64,000 nucleotides of DNA from Pyrenopolyporus hunteri (lineage: Eukaryota > Ascomycota > Sordariomycetes > Xylariales > Hypoxylaceae), in NCBI GenBank assembly GCA_902806595.1, contig CADCXC010000004.1, positions 1,116,001 through 1,180,000 on the forward strand. Direction: 5' to 3'. A program made the translations under genes and the position numbers. The notes beneath the pieces were generated by a model, which ran no database searches, was not told the DNA's origin, and was given only the letters and a program-made list of their open reading frames with translations. Positions within the stretch are counted from its first letter, which is position 1, and each line of letters opens with the position of its first letter. Below, piece by piece: positions 45,996 through 57,257 of the stretch.

Positions 45996-48106
45996 TGACT
46001 GGTGGCTGTCGTGTCGAGGCTCGGCAGATATGTACATATTCCTATTCGGGTTTTCGATATCGGACGGATCTCCGTGGCTGTGGAGGGCTGACCGGCTGGC
46101 TGTATAGGTAGGTAGGTATGTATTTACTTGGCTAGATATTGTATCTACTAATATGCCTAGGTTGCTAGATACGTGCTTATGAATATATATCGTGTATGCC
46201 TAACATACGTACTCACGTCCGCACATATTTTGACAATAGATACAATGGATAACTTTCAGGTCGTAACTCGCAAGGTAATATAAGACGACCGGTCTCGTGA
46301 GTCTGCGCCTAGGCAGATATGAGGAAGGCAATGCGAGCGAGCGCACGCACGAAAACAGCGGCGTTGAACGCGTATCGCCCTATCTACCAACCGATCTCCT
46401 TCATCGACTCGTCTACCTACCCATCATCTCCCGACCCAACTACCTTACCTACCACCCAGCCAGCTAACCAACATAGGTAGCTCGAACCGTCCCGCCCGAC
46501 GGGAAGCATGCTACCTACCCTAGCTACCTCAGATACCTTACATACCTACATATGTAGGTATTTACCTGGTACACAGTCCTCGATAGGTATGCCGCGCTCA
46601 TTAATACCTAATCCTACCGGTCAGTCGCTCCTCTTCGCTTACCACAGAGAGAAAAATCCCGAGCCCTCGCGGCTTACGGTATTTCTCTCTCTACCGAAGT
46701 ACCCCCTATATAAGTGGTAGATATGTACCTCAAATAGATGCGTATCTACCTAGGGTACCTACCGGCCTATATAAAAAAAAGCTCACCCAGTTCTCGCCAC
46801 CTACGTGTCAGCCGCATTACCATAGGCAGTAAGTTAGGCAGATAGGGGCCAGTTGCGCGTCCTGGTGGACGGGAGGCTACAGCTCGGTAGATTCCCATTG
46901 TCCCGGCTTGGTGGTCTCTTCTTCCTCCTCCTCCTGCTTGCTTTGTGTCGTACCTAGTGCTCGGTACGGTACTCGGTTAGATAGCGGACACGTCTGTCTC
47001 ACTATCACTGCCACCACCACCCAAACTTAGTCATACCTACCACCTACCTTCCTCCCAATCTATGCAGCAGAAACGCTGCCGTGCTGCCAACACCGCCTGC
47101 GTGGGCTGTTGCTGCCTCCTTCCTTTGCTTCCTTGCGTGCGAGTGACTAGAGACCTAAGACAACCGGAGGGGAAAAGAGGGGAGGGAATTCATTAATTGC
47201 TGTTTATTGACTAGCTCTCTCTGCTCAGATGATAGAAGCCGACAGGTAGGTTAGGTATATCGTAAGCTCCGTCGATCGTCGCGAGATAACCCATGCCATC
47301 ATGCCATGCCATGTGCCATTGTACCTTTCATCCAACCATCCAATCCATCCATTTCCATGTTCGGAGTTGGCGGGAATAGAAACAAGACAAGACCAAACAA
47401 CACACTTAACAAAAAAGAAGAGGAAGAGGAGTGAAACAGTTAGCACTCAATGGCCAAACAAAAATAAGGTGAAGCTTGCCAGACCCTTCCCTACTGCTAG
47501 TCCAACCAAAAACCAAAGATTGTCCCATCACACTCCGTACGCCCGATAATAGTAATAAAAAAAAACACCGGAGAGTAAACTGAAATAAAAATTGCCGCCC
47601 GTCTTAGATTGACTCCAAGTGTCGAAGAAGAACCAGTTCCCTTCATCAAAGGAAGAAACATAGCGGAATAGGATATGTCGACAGGACAGGACAGGACCAA
47701 ACAAATCCAAAACAGCTTGAATATGTTGAGGTGAATTGTTGTAGTAGTAGTAGTTGTCGTAGTTGTAGTTGTGTGTGTCGAAAACAGCAGATGTCTCGCC
47801 GCTATGCAGAAAAGAAATGGTATCTGGGACGTTTTTTTCTCCCTCCCATCCATGCAACAGATACGGTGCTCATAGTGCGCTTTCGTGGTCTCATGAATAA
47901 GGCTTTCGGTTATTCGTTCGTTCGTTCGTTGTTCTTTCGAACTAGTTTCAGAGGGCGAGAGAGTGAGAGTGATAGTGAGAATGAGAATAAGAGAGAGAGA
48001 GAGGACAAATATGTGGTGTGTAAATGCAAGTTGTGCTGTGGTCCAATTTTACAAATGTTACGGACGGGCCGAATAGCCTAGATGTAAGACCGGTTTAATT
48101 GTGCGG

Positions 48107-48943
48107 TCACGGCTGGCCGATGCCATAGCCGTTGAAATAGCCGGTAGGCGGCGCGGTCGGTGGCCGGTAGCTGTGTCTTCGCTGGTTCGCTGGCGGTGCG
48201 AGCGGGTTATTACCCGGTCCCGGCGTCCGCCTGTCGATGGCCGGTGGCGGGGGTGTTCTTCTCGCGAGAGGATTCCGTTCCCGCTCCCTCTCGTGGAAAG
48301 CGTCTCCGGCTATCGTGGCCGTCGACGTACCCCGCCTGCTAGCCTTCCGTGATCCGTTTAAGGCACTCAGGGGAGGGTCTTTGACCGCAGGTTCGTCGTC
48401 GGGCGGGAGCGTCAACTCGACCAGGCTGTAGAAGTACTCTAGCACCTCCGGATACCGCTGGACGCTGGATTGCCAATCTTCGTCGATTCCTCGCTTCAGA
48501 GTAGCTTGAGCCGCGGCGATCTCGTTCGGGTGCGGGGGGGCGTGGTAGTAGTGGTAGGCGTGGGCCGTTAGTCGTTCAAGATGGGATGAATGTGCAGCCT
48601 TGCGTCGTTCGGTGAGGAGCCGGAAATACTCAAGTATATAGTCCTGAGCGTGTGCTCGAACCCACGAACTGGTTTGCAGGGTTTAGTAGGCTTGTTGCTA
48701 TTACACGGGCGGGCGTCGAGACGAACAGGGCGGCAAGGGTGGCCGGATTCGCTCGAGGGGCGGGATGACGGATGGATAGGGGGGATAGTAAGGACGAAGC
48801 TTTTTTCTTTCTTACCGTATGTCATTGTACATAGACTGCATCATGCGGGCCTCTGCTTGCTCGACGGCAATCTCGAGCCCTTTAGCCTCGCAATCGCAGG
48901 CGAGGCTGGCAGGAGCATGGCAAATAGCACAATCCGGGTCCAT
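48107..48943 (-). CDS. Uncharacterised fungal protein with N-terminal Cys cluster, 229 aa
   Basis: Two exons: 48943-48816 and 48668-48107, with a 147-nt intron (GTAAGA donor, CTACTAAAC branch, CCAG acceptor). Splicing splits Arg43 and yields ...MMQSMYNDIR then SWVRAHAQDYILEYFRLLTERRKAAH. The first 20 residues, MDPDCAICHAPASLACDCEA, contain C-x2-C and C-x-C pairs plus a His, a possible small metal site like a half zinc finger. Residues 20-125 are predicted helical, with HAYHYYHAPPHPNEIAAAQATLKRGIDEDWQASV-type sequence. The sequence VLEYFYSLVELTLPPDDEPAVKDPPL follows, then an Arg/Pro/Ser-rich tail. The architecture looks familiar from conserved hypothetical proteins of filamentous ascomycetes, but I know no function and propose none. 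Its 5' neighbour, 2.8 kb away, is the divergent Obg gene. Confidence 0.8.
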
Positions 48944-49510
48944 TCTGATGATGGCCTTGCGGGGTTTATGATCCCTGGTATACATCTTAGCGGCGTGAAG
49001 CCGAGTGCGGCGGGCAGGAGAGCCGGGATGTGGAAGATGCTGAACATGGGCGGAAGCAAGAGGATAGAATGGATATTGTACAACGCTTTTCACTTGACGA
49101 CCCGAGAAGGGTCCATAGCAGGAGGGAAGATAAGAGGGAAGGAAAAAGACGGAAGAGGGGGAAGCCTAAGGCGAAGCACGGGGAAGAATGACTGACCTGT
49201 ATTATGGACTATGAACAATAGCGAAGAAACAACACAGCAAAGCAGGCTCGACAATGGCAGAGTCGCAGCAGGACAACGTGGGAGCAAGAGGGGGGAATTG
49301 GTCGAGAGCGAAAATGCAGTCAGTGGCTAGCTTCAGAAAGTTGGCCTGCAGGAGCCAAAGCTGACCGCCCTGTTGAGTGCCGCGATAGTCAATCGAGGGC
49401 AGCAAATAGGGAGGGTCCGTAGTCAGTTTGCGTCCCGACGGCACCGGGTATCTATGGGCGGCGCGCGCGCAAGATACCGCTTTGCGAATTGCTCGTAATG
49501 CCTGTGTATG

Positions 49511-49582
49511 GGCTTGGTATGGCCCTTGTACGGCTCTGTATGGCTTGCACGGCTTGTACGGGCTTGTGCGGGCTCGTACGCT
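49511..49582. repeat. Degenerate decamer tandem repeat (GGCTTGTACG-like)
   Basis: About seven imperfect copies of a 10-bp unit around GGCTTGTACG, GGCTCTGTAT and GGCTTGCACG, producing chance open frames on both strands. Confidence 0.65.
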
Positions 49583-49731
49583 TGGGTACCGTATGGAGCC
49601 TGGGGAACGCGGAGAGCGAGAGAAATTCTGAAGAAGCGCGCGACGGGAGAGGCGAGAGAAGAGGCTTGTCTCTCTGGTGGATCAACGGGGCGTTCCCCTA
49701 TGCGGGAAGTGAGGTTTGAGAGGGTTTGAGA

Positions 49732-49790
49732 GTTGCAGAGTAGTGCAGAAGGTAGTGCAGAGGGTAGTGCAGAGGAGTGCAGAGAGAGAG
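49732..49790. repeat. Tandem repeat GTAGTGCAGAG-like
   Basis: Four to five copies of (GGTA)GTGCAGAG with small length differences, then GAGAGAG. Confidence 0.7.
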
Positions 49791-51755
49791 CACGGAGAGA
49801 GGGCAGAGGGGCAGGAGTGAGAGGCTGGCAGAAGACGAAAGACGGGCGTTCTTTCGAGCTGGGGCTTGCTGGGGCTTGCAGAGCCTACCACATGCAGCAG
49901 CATCAGAGGGGAGCCCACATAAAAGGATAGGGAAGGCCAATTGGTGACGGGGAAGATGCTAGACGAGAGGAGCCCAGCGGAGCCCAAAGACGAGCCTAGC
50001 GAGCAAGGAGGTTCTGAGAGGGGGGATCAGAGTTATGTCCACGTTTGGCCACAAAGAAGGAAATTTGGCTGTCGTGGCTCGAATGGGCGGCAGGATTACT
50101 AGTAGCATGCAGTGTGCATGAGGGTAACCCAATCGAGAGTTTGCATAATCCGGCCGGCCTGGTGTTGCTGCACGAGCCAGTAGCTAGGTAGCTAATCGAA
50201 TGTTGGAGAGAGGGCGTGATGGGCAAATGTAATAAATCTGTCGTATGTGCTGTATATTTTGTGTGTTGCGTGTATGGGCGTATGAAGCGTGCGTAGCGTT
50301 TTGCTGCAGTTATACTTACCTACAATAGGTAGGTAGATATATACCTAGGTATATACCTATGTATGTATGGATGAGTGGATGGATGGATGGAGGGGAATTA
50401 TAGGTATGTGTATGTAGGTATATTTACATACGCACGATACAAAAGGATGAGTGTGTTTTCCCACCTCCCGAAGATGTGATGAATCTTTCGCGACGAGACG
50501 AGAAGATGGAGAGAATTTTAAAATCCCAAATCAACAGAGGATGAATAAGACAGGACGAGGTAGAAAGAAGACCCTTACTATGTAATATAATAAACACCTT
50601 GACCTACCCGCACACGTATATATGGCTTCTATATCTCCGATGGGCCAACGGGGACGAAGGAGATCAGAAGATCAGACCTTTAAAAGCGCTTGCTAGCCCG
50701 CTTTGTTTGGTTCAGCTCGAACTCCAGACGTGACGCAGTGTCCCTCCGATCTTCAATATTGTCAATACCTACATACCTCTTACACGAACCGACGAAGAAG
50801 GCCCGCAATCTCGAACAGCGTTTGAGGCTCCGAGATGTTTAATTGACTGCCAGGAGCGCCAAGATCGAGGGAGAGCTGCCCGCAGGTTGCAAGGCCCCCA
50901 AGAGGTTGTGCGACTGACGGCGTATTGTTGGCTCCTCGTATGCTCACCGCCTTTCGGGGGCGCATCCAGCGGCTCTTGAGACTCCGGGGACAAGGCGATC
51001 CATTGGGGCGCCTATCGGTCCATTTGGGGGCCTTGTCCGTTGAGCAACTATGTCATACGGTAATAACACCTAAGATCGGAGTAGGTGGTAACTAATGCAC
51101 TTGTTTGCGCGGGACTTATATTAAGGTATGGCACGTCTCGTCGATTGGGTGTTGATGTTGCTGCTGCTGCTGCTGTTGATGTTGTTGTCGCACTCCGGGG
51201 AATTTCAACACGACACGACTTTGCATACACATTTGTGTGTGGGTTGTGTAAGCTAGGTAACTTTTTTTTTTTCTTATTTCCTTTTTCGTTTTTTTCTTTT
51301 TTGTTGTTTTTGTTTCAATTTCAAAAATTGCGTGCTGTGCTGTGTATGTAATGTGTAAGAATCTTGGGTCCCCCCCGGCCTCGTCCCGTCTCCCCTGCCT
51401 CTTACGGAAAAGATGTCCCGACGACCATGTGACCAGCCACCCTTTAGCCGAAGCCGGCTGCCGGCATATGGAGCTAGAGCTCAGCTCAGCTTAGTTTCAC
51501 CTTTGCTTAACTAGCGTTAGGCCTTATCTTATCGACAACCCGCCACTTTATCGCCTTTATCGTTGATATCGGACAAAATTCGAATCTCGAGAAGACTCCC
51601 ACCACAAAAAAAGATAGTAACTACCTAGGTAAAAGGTAGAACGGGCGAGAGAAGGGATCGACCGGACCATCTCTTCGGCTGAAGCTTGGAGGCGCAGCTA
51701 ATTATCTCCATCACGATCATGATTCTGTTATAGTCCCACCCAATTGGTCCTCAAG

Positions 51756-53630
51756 ATGCCGCCCAGGTGCTCACCGGTCTCCGGCATATTCCTCCCCTTC
51801 CTGTACCCGACCCTCTTCCGAACCACCTCATCCCGCATAATAGGCCGAGCCAGCATCACCACCGCCACCCTGCACTCCTCCAGCTCGGACACCACCCCCG
51901 GCTCCACCACGACCAGCAACACCTCGCCCTCGTCCTCCAGCGACGCCCTCCCCCACTCGCGACTCAACCCCCAGCCGGATGACTACGCCATCTCCGCCTT
52001 CGCGGACAAGGCGCGCATCACGGTCCACGCGGGCGGCGGGGGCCACGGGTGCATCTCGTTCCTGCGGGAAGCCTTCCTGCCCAACGGCCCCGCGAACGGC
52101 GGCGACGGCGGGCACGGCGGGAACGTGTACGTGCAGGCCGTGCACGGCGAGACATCTCTGCACAAGCTAGCCCGGCGGCGCGTCCTGCGCGCCGGCCGGG
52201 GCAAGTCCGGCCAGGGCAGCAGCCGCGGCGGCGCCCGCGGCGACGACCTCGTCATCCAGGTGCCCGTGGGCACCGTGGTGCGCGAGATCAACCGCATCGA
52301 CCCCGTCGTCGAGGAGAGCCTGCGGTACCGGGAGGCCCGGGAGAAGGAGCGCGAGTACGACCGGCTCGTGAAGGAGGCGGAGGAAGGGATGAAGGCGGCC
52401 GGCGACGTGGAGGACGCCGTCCGCGCCGAGCTGCCGGAACGCCCGGAACACCCGCACCTCGACAAGTTCATCCTGTACCCGGGGATATCGAATACGGACC
52501 GCCGGGACCTGACCCTGCCCCGCCTCCCGCGCCGCGAACGCCTGTACGTGCAGCCCGACGCGCCGATCCACCTGGACCTGTCGGCGCCCACGCCGCAGCC
52601 CATCCTCGTGGCGACCGGCGGGATCGGGGGCCTCGGGAACCCGCACTTCGTGTCCAAGGACCGCCCCCGCCCGCTCTTCGCGACCAAGGGCGAGCGCGCC
52701 GTCAGCCTGCAGCTGGAGCTCGAGCTGAAGCTGCTCGCGGACGTGGGGCTCGTGGGGCTGCCCAACGCCGGCAAGAGCACGCTCCTGCGCGCCCTGACCA
52801 ACAGCCGCGCCCGCGTCGGCAACTGGGCCTTCACCACCCTGCAGCCTAACATCGGCACCGTCGTGCTGGATAACCACCGCGGACGCCCGATTAGTTCCCC
52901 GCCTAAACCGGCTCCTCCTACCCCCCATGCTATCATCAACGATGCACGATACGGCTCCGTCATCATCTCGCGGCGCGACCAGCTCGGCGCGCCGGACGCT
53001 GCTGCCGGGCCCGAGCCCCGGACCCGGTTCACGGTGGCTGATATCCCGGGGCTGATCGAGGGCGCCCATCTAGACCGGGGCTTGGGCGTCGAGTTCCTGC
53101 GGCACGTGGAGCGCGCCGGGGTGCTGGCGTTCGTGGTGGATCTGAGCGCCGGCGATGCCGTCGACGCCCTGAAGGCTTTGTGGACTGAGGTCGGACTGTA
53201 CGCGCGGATGCGTGAGGACGAGGAGCTAGATCGTGAAGTGGGAAGCCGTATCGATTGGCAAGGCGATGGGAGCCGGGCTCCGGGTAGCGCTGGTAGTAGC
53301 AGCGTAGGCGGATTTGGCATGGGATCGAAGTTCGGCGGACACATGATCGTTGCGGAGCCCCGAGTGCCTATTGGCGGCGAGGCGGGGGGCTTACATATCG
53401 CGGCAAAGCCGTGGTTCGTGGTAGCCACCAAGGGAGACTTGCCGGGGACCCAGGAAAACTTCGCGCGGCTGAAGGAGTACCTGGACGCCATTACCGATCG
53501 ACAGGAGCCGCACCCGAGCGGAGTCGAAGACGCGTGGATAGAGGATTGTGCGGCGATACCTGTGAGTGCCATCAATGGGCACGGCGTGGATAGGATCGTG
53601 CACTGGACTGTGGGACTACTAGATGGGTAG
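51756..53630 (+). CDS. MTG2: Mitochondrial Obg-family GTPase (Mtg2-type), 624 aa
   Basis: One exon; the start is the first ATG, and the N-terminus (SGIFLPFLYPTLFRTTSSRIIGRASITTATLHSS) is Ser/Thr/Arg-rich with few acids, typical of a mitochondrial presequence. The Obg fold follows at about 80-150, with its glycine-rich HAGGGGHGCISFLREAF and NGGDGGHGGNVYVQ. A charged insertion of about 70 residues (RYREAREKEREYDRLVKEAEEG) splits the fold, as is common in fungal homologues. GTPase motifs are complete: G1 GLPNAGKST near 334, G2 in GNWAFTTLQPNIGTV, G3 DIPGL, G4 in VATKGD (Thr-Lys-Gly-Asp in place of Asn-Lys-x-Asp), G5 IPVSA. Yeast Mtg2 assists assembly of the mitochondrial large ribosomal subunit. 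The region 52,000-52,850 is extremely GC-rich. Confidence 0.93.
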   Translation: MPPRCSPVSGIFLPFLYPTLFRTTSSRIIGRASITTATLHSSSSDTTPGSTTTSNTSPSSSSDALPHSRLNPQPDDYAISAFADKARITVHAGGGGHGCISFLREAFLPNGPANGGDGGHGGNVYVQAVHGETSLHKLARRRVLRAGRGKSGQGSSRGGARGDDLVIQVPVGTVVREINRIDPVVEESLRYREAREKEREYDRLVKEAEEGMKAAGDVEDAVRAELPERPEHPHLDKFILYPGISNTDRRDLTLPRLPRRERLYVQPDAPIHLDLSAPTPQPILVATGGIGGLGNPHFVSKDRPRPLFATKGERAVSLQLELELKLLADVGLVGLPNAGKSTLLRALTNSRARVGNWAFTTLQPNIGTVVLDNHRGRPISSPPKPAPPTPHAIINDARYGSVIISRRDQLGAPDAAAGPEPRTRFTVADIPGLIEGAHLDRGLGVEFLRHVERAGVLAFVVDLSAGDAVDALKALWTEVGLYARMREDEELDREVGSRIDWQGDGSRAPGSAGSSSVGGFGMGSKFGGHMIVAEPRVPIGGEAGGLHIAAKPWFVVATKGDLPGTQENFARLKEYLDAITDRQEPHPSGVEDAWIEDCAAIPVSAINGHGVDRIVHWTVGLLDG

Positions 53631-53950
53631 ATGATGAAACGCACGAGGGACGGGGGAATCTAGTTTAGAATTTTTAACACACTTAAAGGTCGTCCATTGT
53701 AGCTAATTGTGCACTGCGAGGATCCGAGGCTATATAATCTGTAGTGTACATAGAACGACTCTTCCGTTGCAAGACGATCTTAGTATGACGTCCTCGTATG
53801 AAGCTGGCGGGAGGTGCCATCCCCAGCCCTTATTAACGCAAATCTACCCTTGCAATTTCAGATTTATGCTGTGCCGTGCTACACCCCCCTCAGTAAACAC
53901 CATAGAGAGTAGTCGTACAGGTCCAGTAAGTATCCGTTAGCATCCGAATG
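53631..53950. other. Short convergent intergenic region, MTG2 and TRM4
   Basis: 320 bp between two convergent stop codons, so both 3' UTRs are short or overlap. Nothing else is visible. Confidence 0.6.
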
Positions 53951-56606
53951 CTAGTCAGCTACATCTTCAGGTGCACGTAACGTATATCCCGGAGCCTCGT
54001 TCTCGCTATTCGCGTCCTCGTTATTTGCGTCCTCGTCCGCCTCCTCGGTCGCAGCGGCGTCTTCCGCGGGCTGATCCTTAGCCTCGGGATTCGCGTCCGC
54101 ATCGCCGGTGTTGGCATCCTTCGCCGAGTCCTTCAGCGTTCGATTAATAACCGGAGAGGTATCATTGAAGACGCGCAGGAGCATGGCGGAGCGGTCTTCT
54201 TTTGGGAGCATGAGGTTGAGCGAGTGAAAGCTCTTCCACAGCGGAAGCACCATGCGCTCCGAGAAATCGGGATCGGTTCCATCCGGCTCGACGACAAGCA
54301 GACAGCAGCCCATGCCAATCTCCTTGGCACGCTCGCCGATCTCGTTGAGTTTTCGCCAGTCCTCATCGATGAATTTGGGGAACATCTCCTTGAGAAGCTT
54401 GCGGAAAGTCTCCTTGTTGGTTAGACGGACAACGCGTTCCGGGCCGACGTACCCCTCAATGATAGGCATGCCCTCGGATTGTATTCGCCATCTGCATACC
54501 TCGGCAGACGGCGCGTCCTGCTTCATAAACATCTTGACACCACCGTGCACGAACTTGACTCCGCGGCCTTCGTTCTCGACGAGGATATCTCTTAGGAGGG
54601 CGCTTGTGTAGTAAATAGCTTTAGCCGGCTCGCCCGTAGCGTTCCGCACCATGAAGCGATCTGCAGGGAAGCGCGGCGAGACTTTGTAGAACTTCTGAAT
54701 GTCCTGGATTACGGGATGATCCGGCGGCAGGTACTTGAACGGTTCCTCATAATTGCCATCGGATGGTTTGACTTTTCGGTCTGGTTGAGGATTATTTCGG
54801 GGAGCAGACTCTGACTCTGGCTTAACCTCCTCCGCCTTAGGTTCCGGAAGTGCTTGTTCGGTTTTATCAACATTTTCTGGTTGAGCCTCAAGATTCCCGA
54901 TGGGAAGAGGCGGGGGTGAGGCTGTTTTCTGTTTCTTGATGTCTCGTTCCGTCTCTGCGTCTCCGTCATCCAAAGTATGCTTGACCCCAACCGTCGGGAT
55001 AACGTCAGTCGGTTCGCCTAAAGCAGCTTTTATTTCCTCTATCACAACGTTGGGCTGCGCCTCCGCTTGATCCGCGCCGTTGGTGGTGGAAACGCTGTTG
55101 GGCGCACGAGATTTTGTCTCCGGCTTGGCTTTAAATTCATCCTTCTTTTCTAGAACTGTGATGAAGAACCCGCCGGTGTCCTGTTGGTGAGCATAGACTC
55201 GCATGCAACGATCTAGTGGAAGTGAGGAACAGTCGCTAGTATCCGGCCGGGCGAACATGGTTTCTGAGAGTTTGCCAGGTATTTGTCCCTCGGTTGTTAA
55301 AACATGTTGCTGGACCTCTTCCCAGCTGCTCCACATGCGGCCGGACTTGTCCATAATCTGCCATTGATGCATTCCAGGGCTTCGCTTTAGCAGCGGAAGC
55401 CTGTCGCTGCAATCGATGATCCCAATCTTCTCAGGACCGCCGCAGCGCTCGATCGCCGACACGATTACGGCTTCGTTTTCGACTGGGTTCATGCTGCAAG
55501 TCGAGTACACGACTCTGCCGCCGACTTTTAACATCTGAAGAGCACGAACTAAAATTCGGACCTGGGTAACATGCAGCCCCAATGCGTTTCCAGGCTGCCA
55601 ATCCTTCCACAAGTTTATGTTTTTCCTCAGAGTTCCATCCCCTGAACACGGGACGTCTGCAAGGATCCTGTCGAAACGCAGGTATTGCCCTTTCTCGGGT
55701 TGGTCTGGTTTTGGCGGTAGTTTGATGGCCGGGTAAAGGGTTGCATCGTGATTCGTGACGATAAGATTTGGAGAAGAAAGTCGCTTGAGCTGATGGACAA
55801 GCATGTGGCTCCTCTTGTAGTCTGCGTCATTCGCAATGAGTAGACCGGTCGCACGACCATCATCGCCGGCATCGACCGAAAGGTCTACGTCGTCCTCATC
55901 TGTGGCCTGCGACTTCTTCTCTCCGAACGACTGCATGAACTTGCGGACTCGGGCTTCCTCTCCAGCGTGGACCATCTCGAGCAGCTGAGCGGCCTTGCTG
56001 CCAGGCGCCGCGCACAAGTCCAGCACTGCCATTCCGGGCTCAACATCCATCAAGAGAGGCGGGATCATGCTGACAACTTCCTGTCGGCTAATGTTGCCGA
56101 CGGTCGTTTCGGAAACTAGGAATTTCTGAAAAGCGGCAAAGGGAGGGAATTTGCGGATGACATGCTTCGGAGTGTTCATCGAGTACGCGAGCTGGTCGGG
56201 GTACCAAGGGACCGGCTGGGGAGCCTGCACGGGCTCGCCGTCGTAGCGCTCGATCTTGACGATTTCGGGCACATATCGAGTTTCCAGAAGCCGCTTTACA
56301 GCGAGCGCATGGCCTTTGGATCCGCAGAAGCGGAAGGAATTGGGCAACTCTCTCTTCAAAGCCTCCCAGAACTCGGATCGTTCTGCGTCATCGAGAGGGA
56401 GAGCGGCGTTGTAGTACTTCTCGAGGTTCTTATTCTCCTTCACGATCTCGCTGTACGAGCGATACGGCGCAGGACCATCGCCGCGAGGGGCACCGCGATT
56501 GGATCCGCCTTTGCGACCTCCCTGTAGCGAGTAGTAAGATTAATTTAATCGATGCGCTATTGGTGATGACAGACGGGGGACTTACCCGAAAATTCTTACG
56601 CCCCAT
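53951..56606 (-). CDS. TRM4: tRNA (cytosine-5) methyltransferase Trm4/Ncl1 (NSUN2 type), 863 aa
   Basis: Two exons: 56606-56586 (only MGRKNFR) and 56521-53951, separated by a 64-nt intron with GTAAGT and CTACAG. The N-terminus GGRKGGSNRGAPRGDGPAPYRSY is Gly/Arg-rich. The Rossmann methyltransferase core (about 130-470) shows SAM motif I VLDLCAAPGSKAAQLLEM, motif IV ILADVPCSGDGTLRKN with one catalytic Cys, and motif VI STCSMNPVENEAVI with the other; both cysteines of the m5C mechanism are present. A disordered linker and a conserved C-terminal region (FRKLLKEMFPKFIDEDW) follow. The end is a long Asp/Glu/Ala/Asn tract. The yeast enzyme makes m5C at positions 34, 40, 48 and 49 of tRNAs in the nucleus; the same activity is inferred. 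Normal length for the filamentous-fungal family. Confidence 0.95.
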
Positions 56607-57257
56607 TGTCAATTGTTGGAAGAGGCTGTTCGAACTGAGGATTATCGAATTATCACAGGGAAAGAAAAAAAAAAAGTTGAAAGTTTGAAAAGTTGAAGCT
56701 CTTCAGCTGGCCGAGAGACAAGCTTTGGTGGGTACCAATCGGATGCAACTACCCCACTATAGGCTAGTATTATGTACTTCCCTTCGGGCAGTTACCTGCC
56801 CCACCAAAGCTATTTTCCCTTAGCCCCTCTATTAATCCATTATCAGTGCATTGAGGGGTGTATATGCGGTTAAGCAGTTTACGATAAGAAAAGATGAATG
56901 GAAACGGAGTCTGATTCCCCAATTTCCTCATCGTCCAACTCGGATTCCAATGTACCTTAGGTACCAAGATGATTTGTCGTAGAACCCTCAAGAGTCTAAG
57001 TCCCATCGGTTCATTACCTATATTACTTAGGTATTTAGCAACAGCTAAGGCGCGAAGCTGCTATTCAATCCTTGCGTTGTAGACAATAAATCTTATTACT
57101 TGACGGAACAATATGCTCTCTAAGCTTACCCCCTACGACGCTATTCAAGTGTCTATCCGAAGCGGGAAAAATGCCGTGGGGAGGAGGATATTTGTATGAT
57201 GATCTTTATGTAGCCCGATCTACATCCTCCTATGTGCGAGATTCCCCTCGACTTTAT
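56607..57257. other. Intergenic, TRM4 upstream and dynamin-like gene downstream
   Basis: 650 bp between two minus-strand genes. A poly-A tract lies near 56664-56676. No gene-like frame. Confidence 0.5.

Larger units (their letters stand above)
44807..48106. other. Convergent intergenic region rich in homopolymers
   Basis: About 3.3 kb with the 3' UTRs of BFR1 (+) and the small Cys protein gene (-). It holds long homopolymers (T about 19 at 45430-45448, T near 45526-45537 and 45567-45577, C9 near 45612, C10 or more near 45672), GTTTG repeats near 45798-45822, (CTGG)n near 45975-45995, TACC/TAGG arrays near 46490-46770, TTG/TAG repeats near 47735-47775, (TTCG)n near 47912-47930 and GA-rich DNA near 47955-48002. 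The open frames there are read through these repeats and are not genes. Confidence 0.55.
48944..51755. other. Intergenic region between divergent genes
   Basis: About 2.8 kb upstream of both the Cys-cluster gene (-) and the Obg gene (+). Degenerate GGCTTGTACG-like decamer repeats lie at about 49511-49582 and GTGCAGAG-like repeats at 49732-49790. TACCTAGGTA occurs near 50343 and 51622, GGATGGATGG near 50376-50390, and a GTTGCTGCTG run near 51157-51190. Open frames of 60-100 codons overlap in several phases around the repeats and are not supported as genes. Confidence 0.5.

Noticed and set aside
44807..48106. Several 60-130-codon frames considered as genes downstream of BFR1
   Set aside because: They run through homopolymers and tetranucleotide repeats and do not extend by splicing.
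49428..49987. Overlapping open frames in several phases near 49.4-50.0 kb
   Set aside because: Produced by decamer and GTGCAGAG tandem repeats; products are repeats of Gly/Leu/Tyr or Glu/Arg with no domain.
51983..53644. 553-codon open frame on the strand opposite the Obg gene, plus 266- and 300-codon frames nearby
   Set aside because: They overlap the well-supported Obg frame completely, are Arg/Ser/Pro- or Arg/Ala-rich with no domain, and follow from the very high third-position GC.
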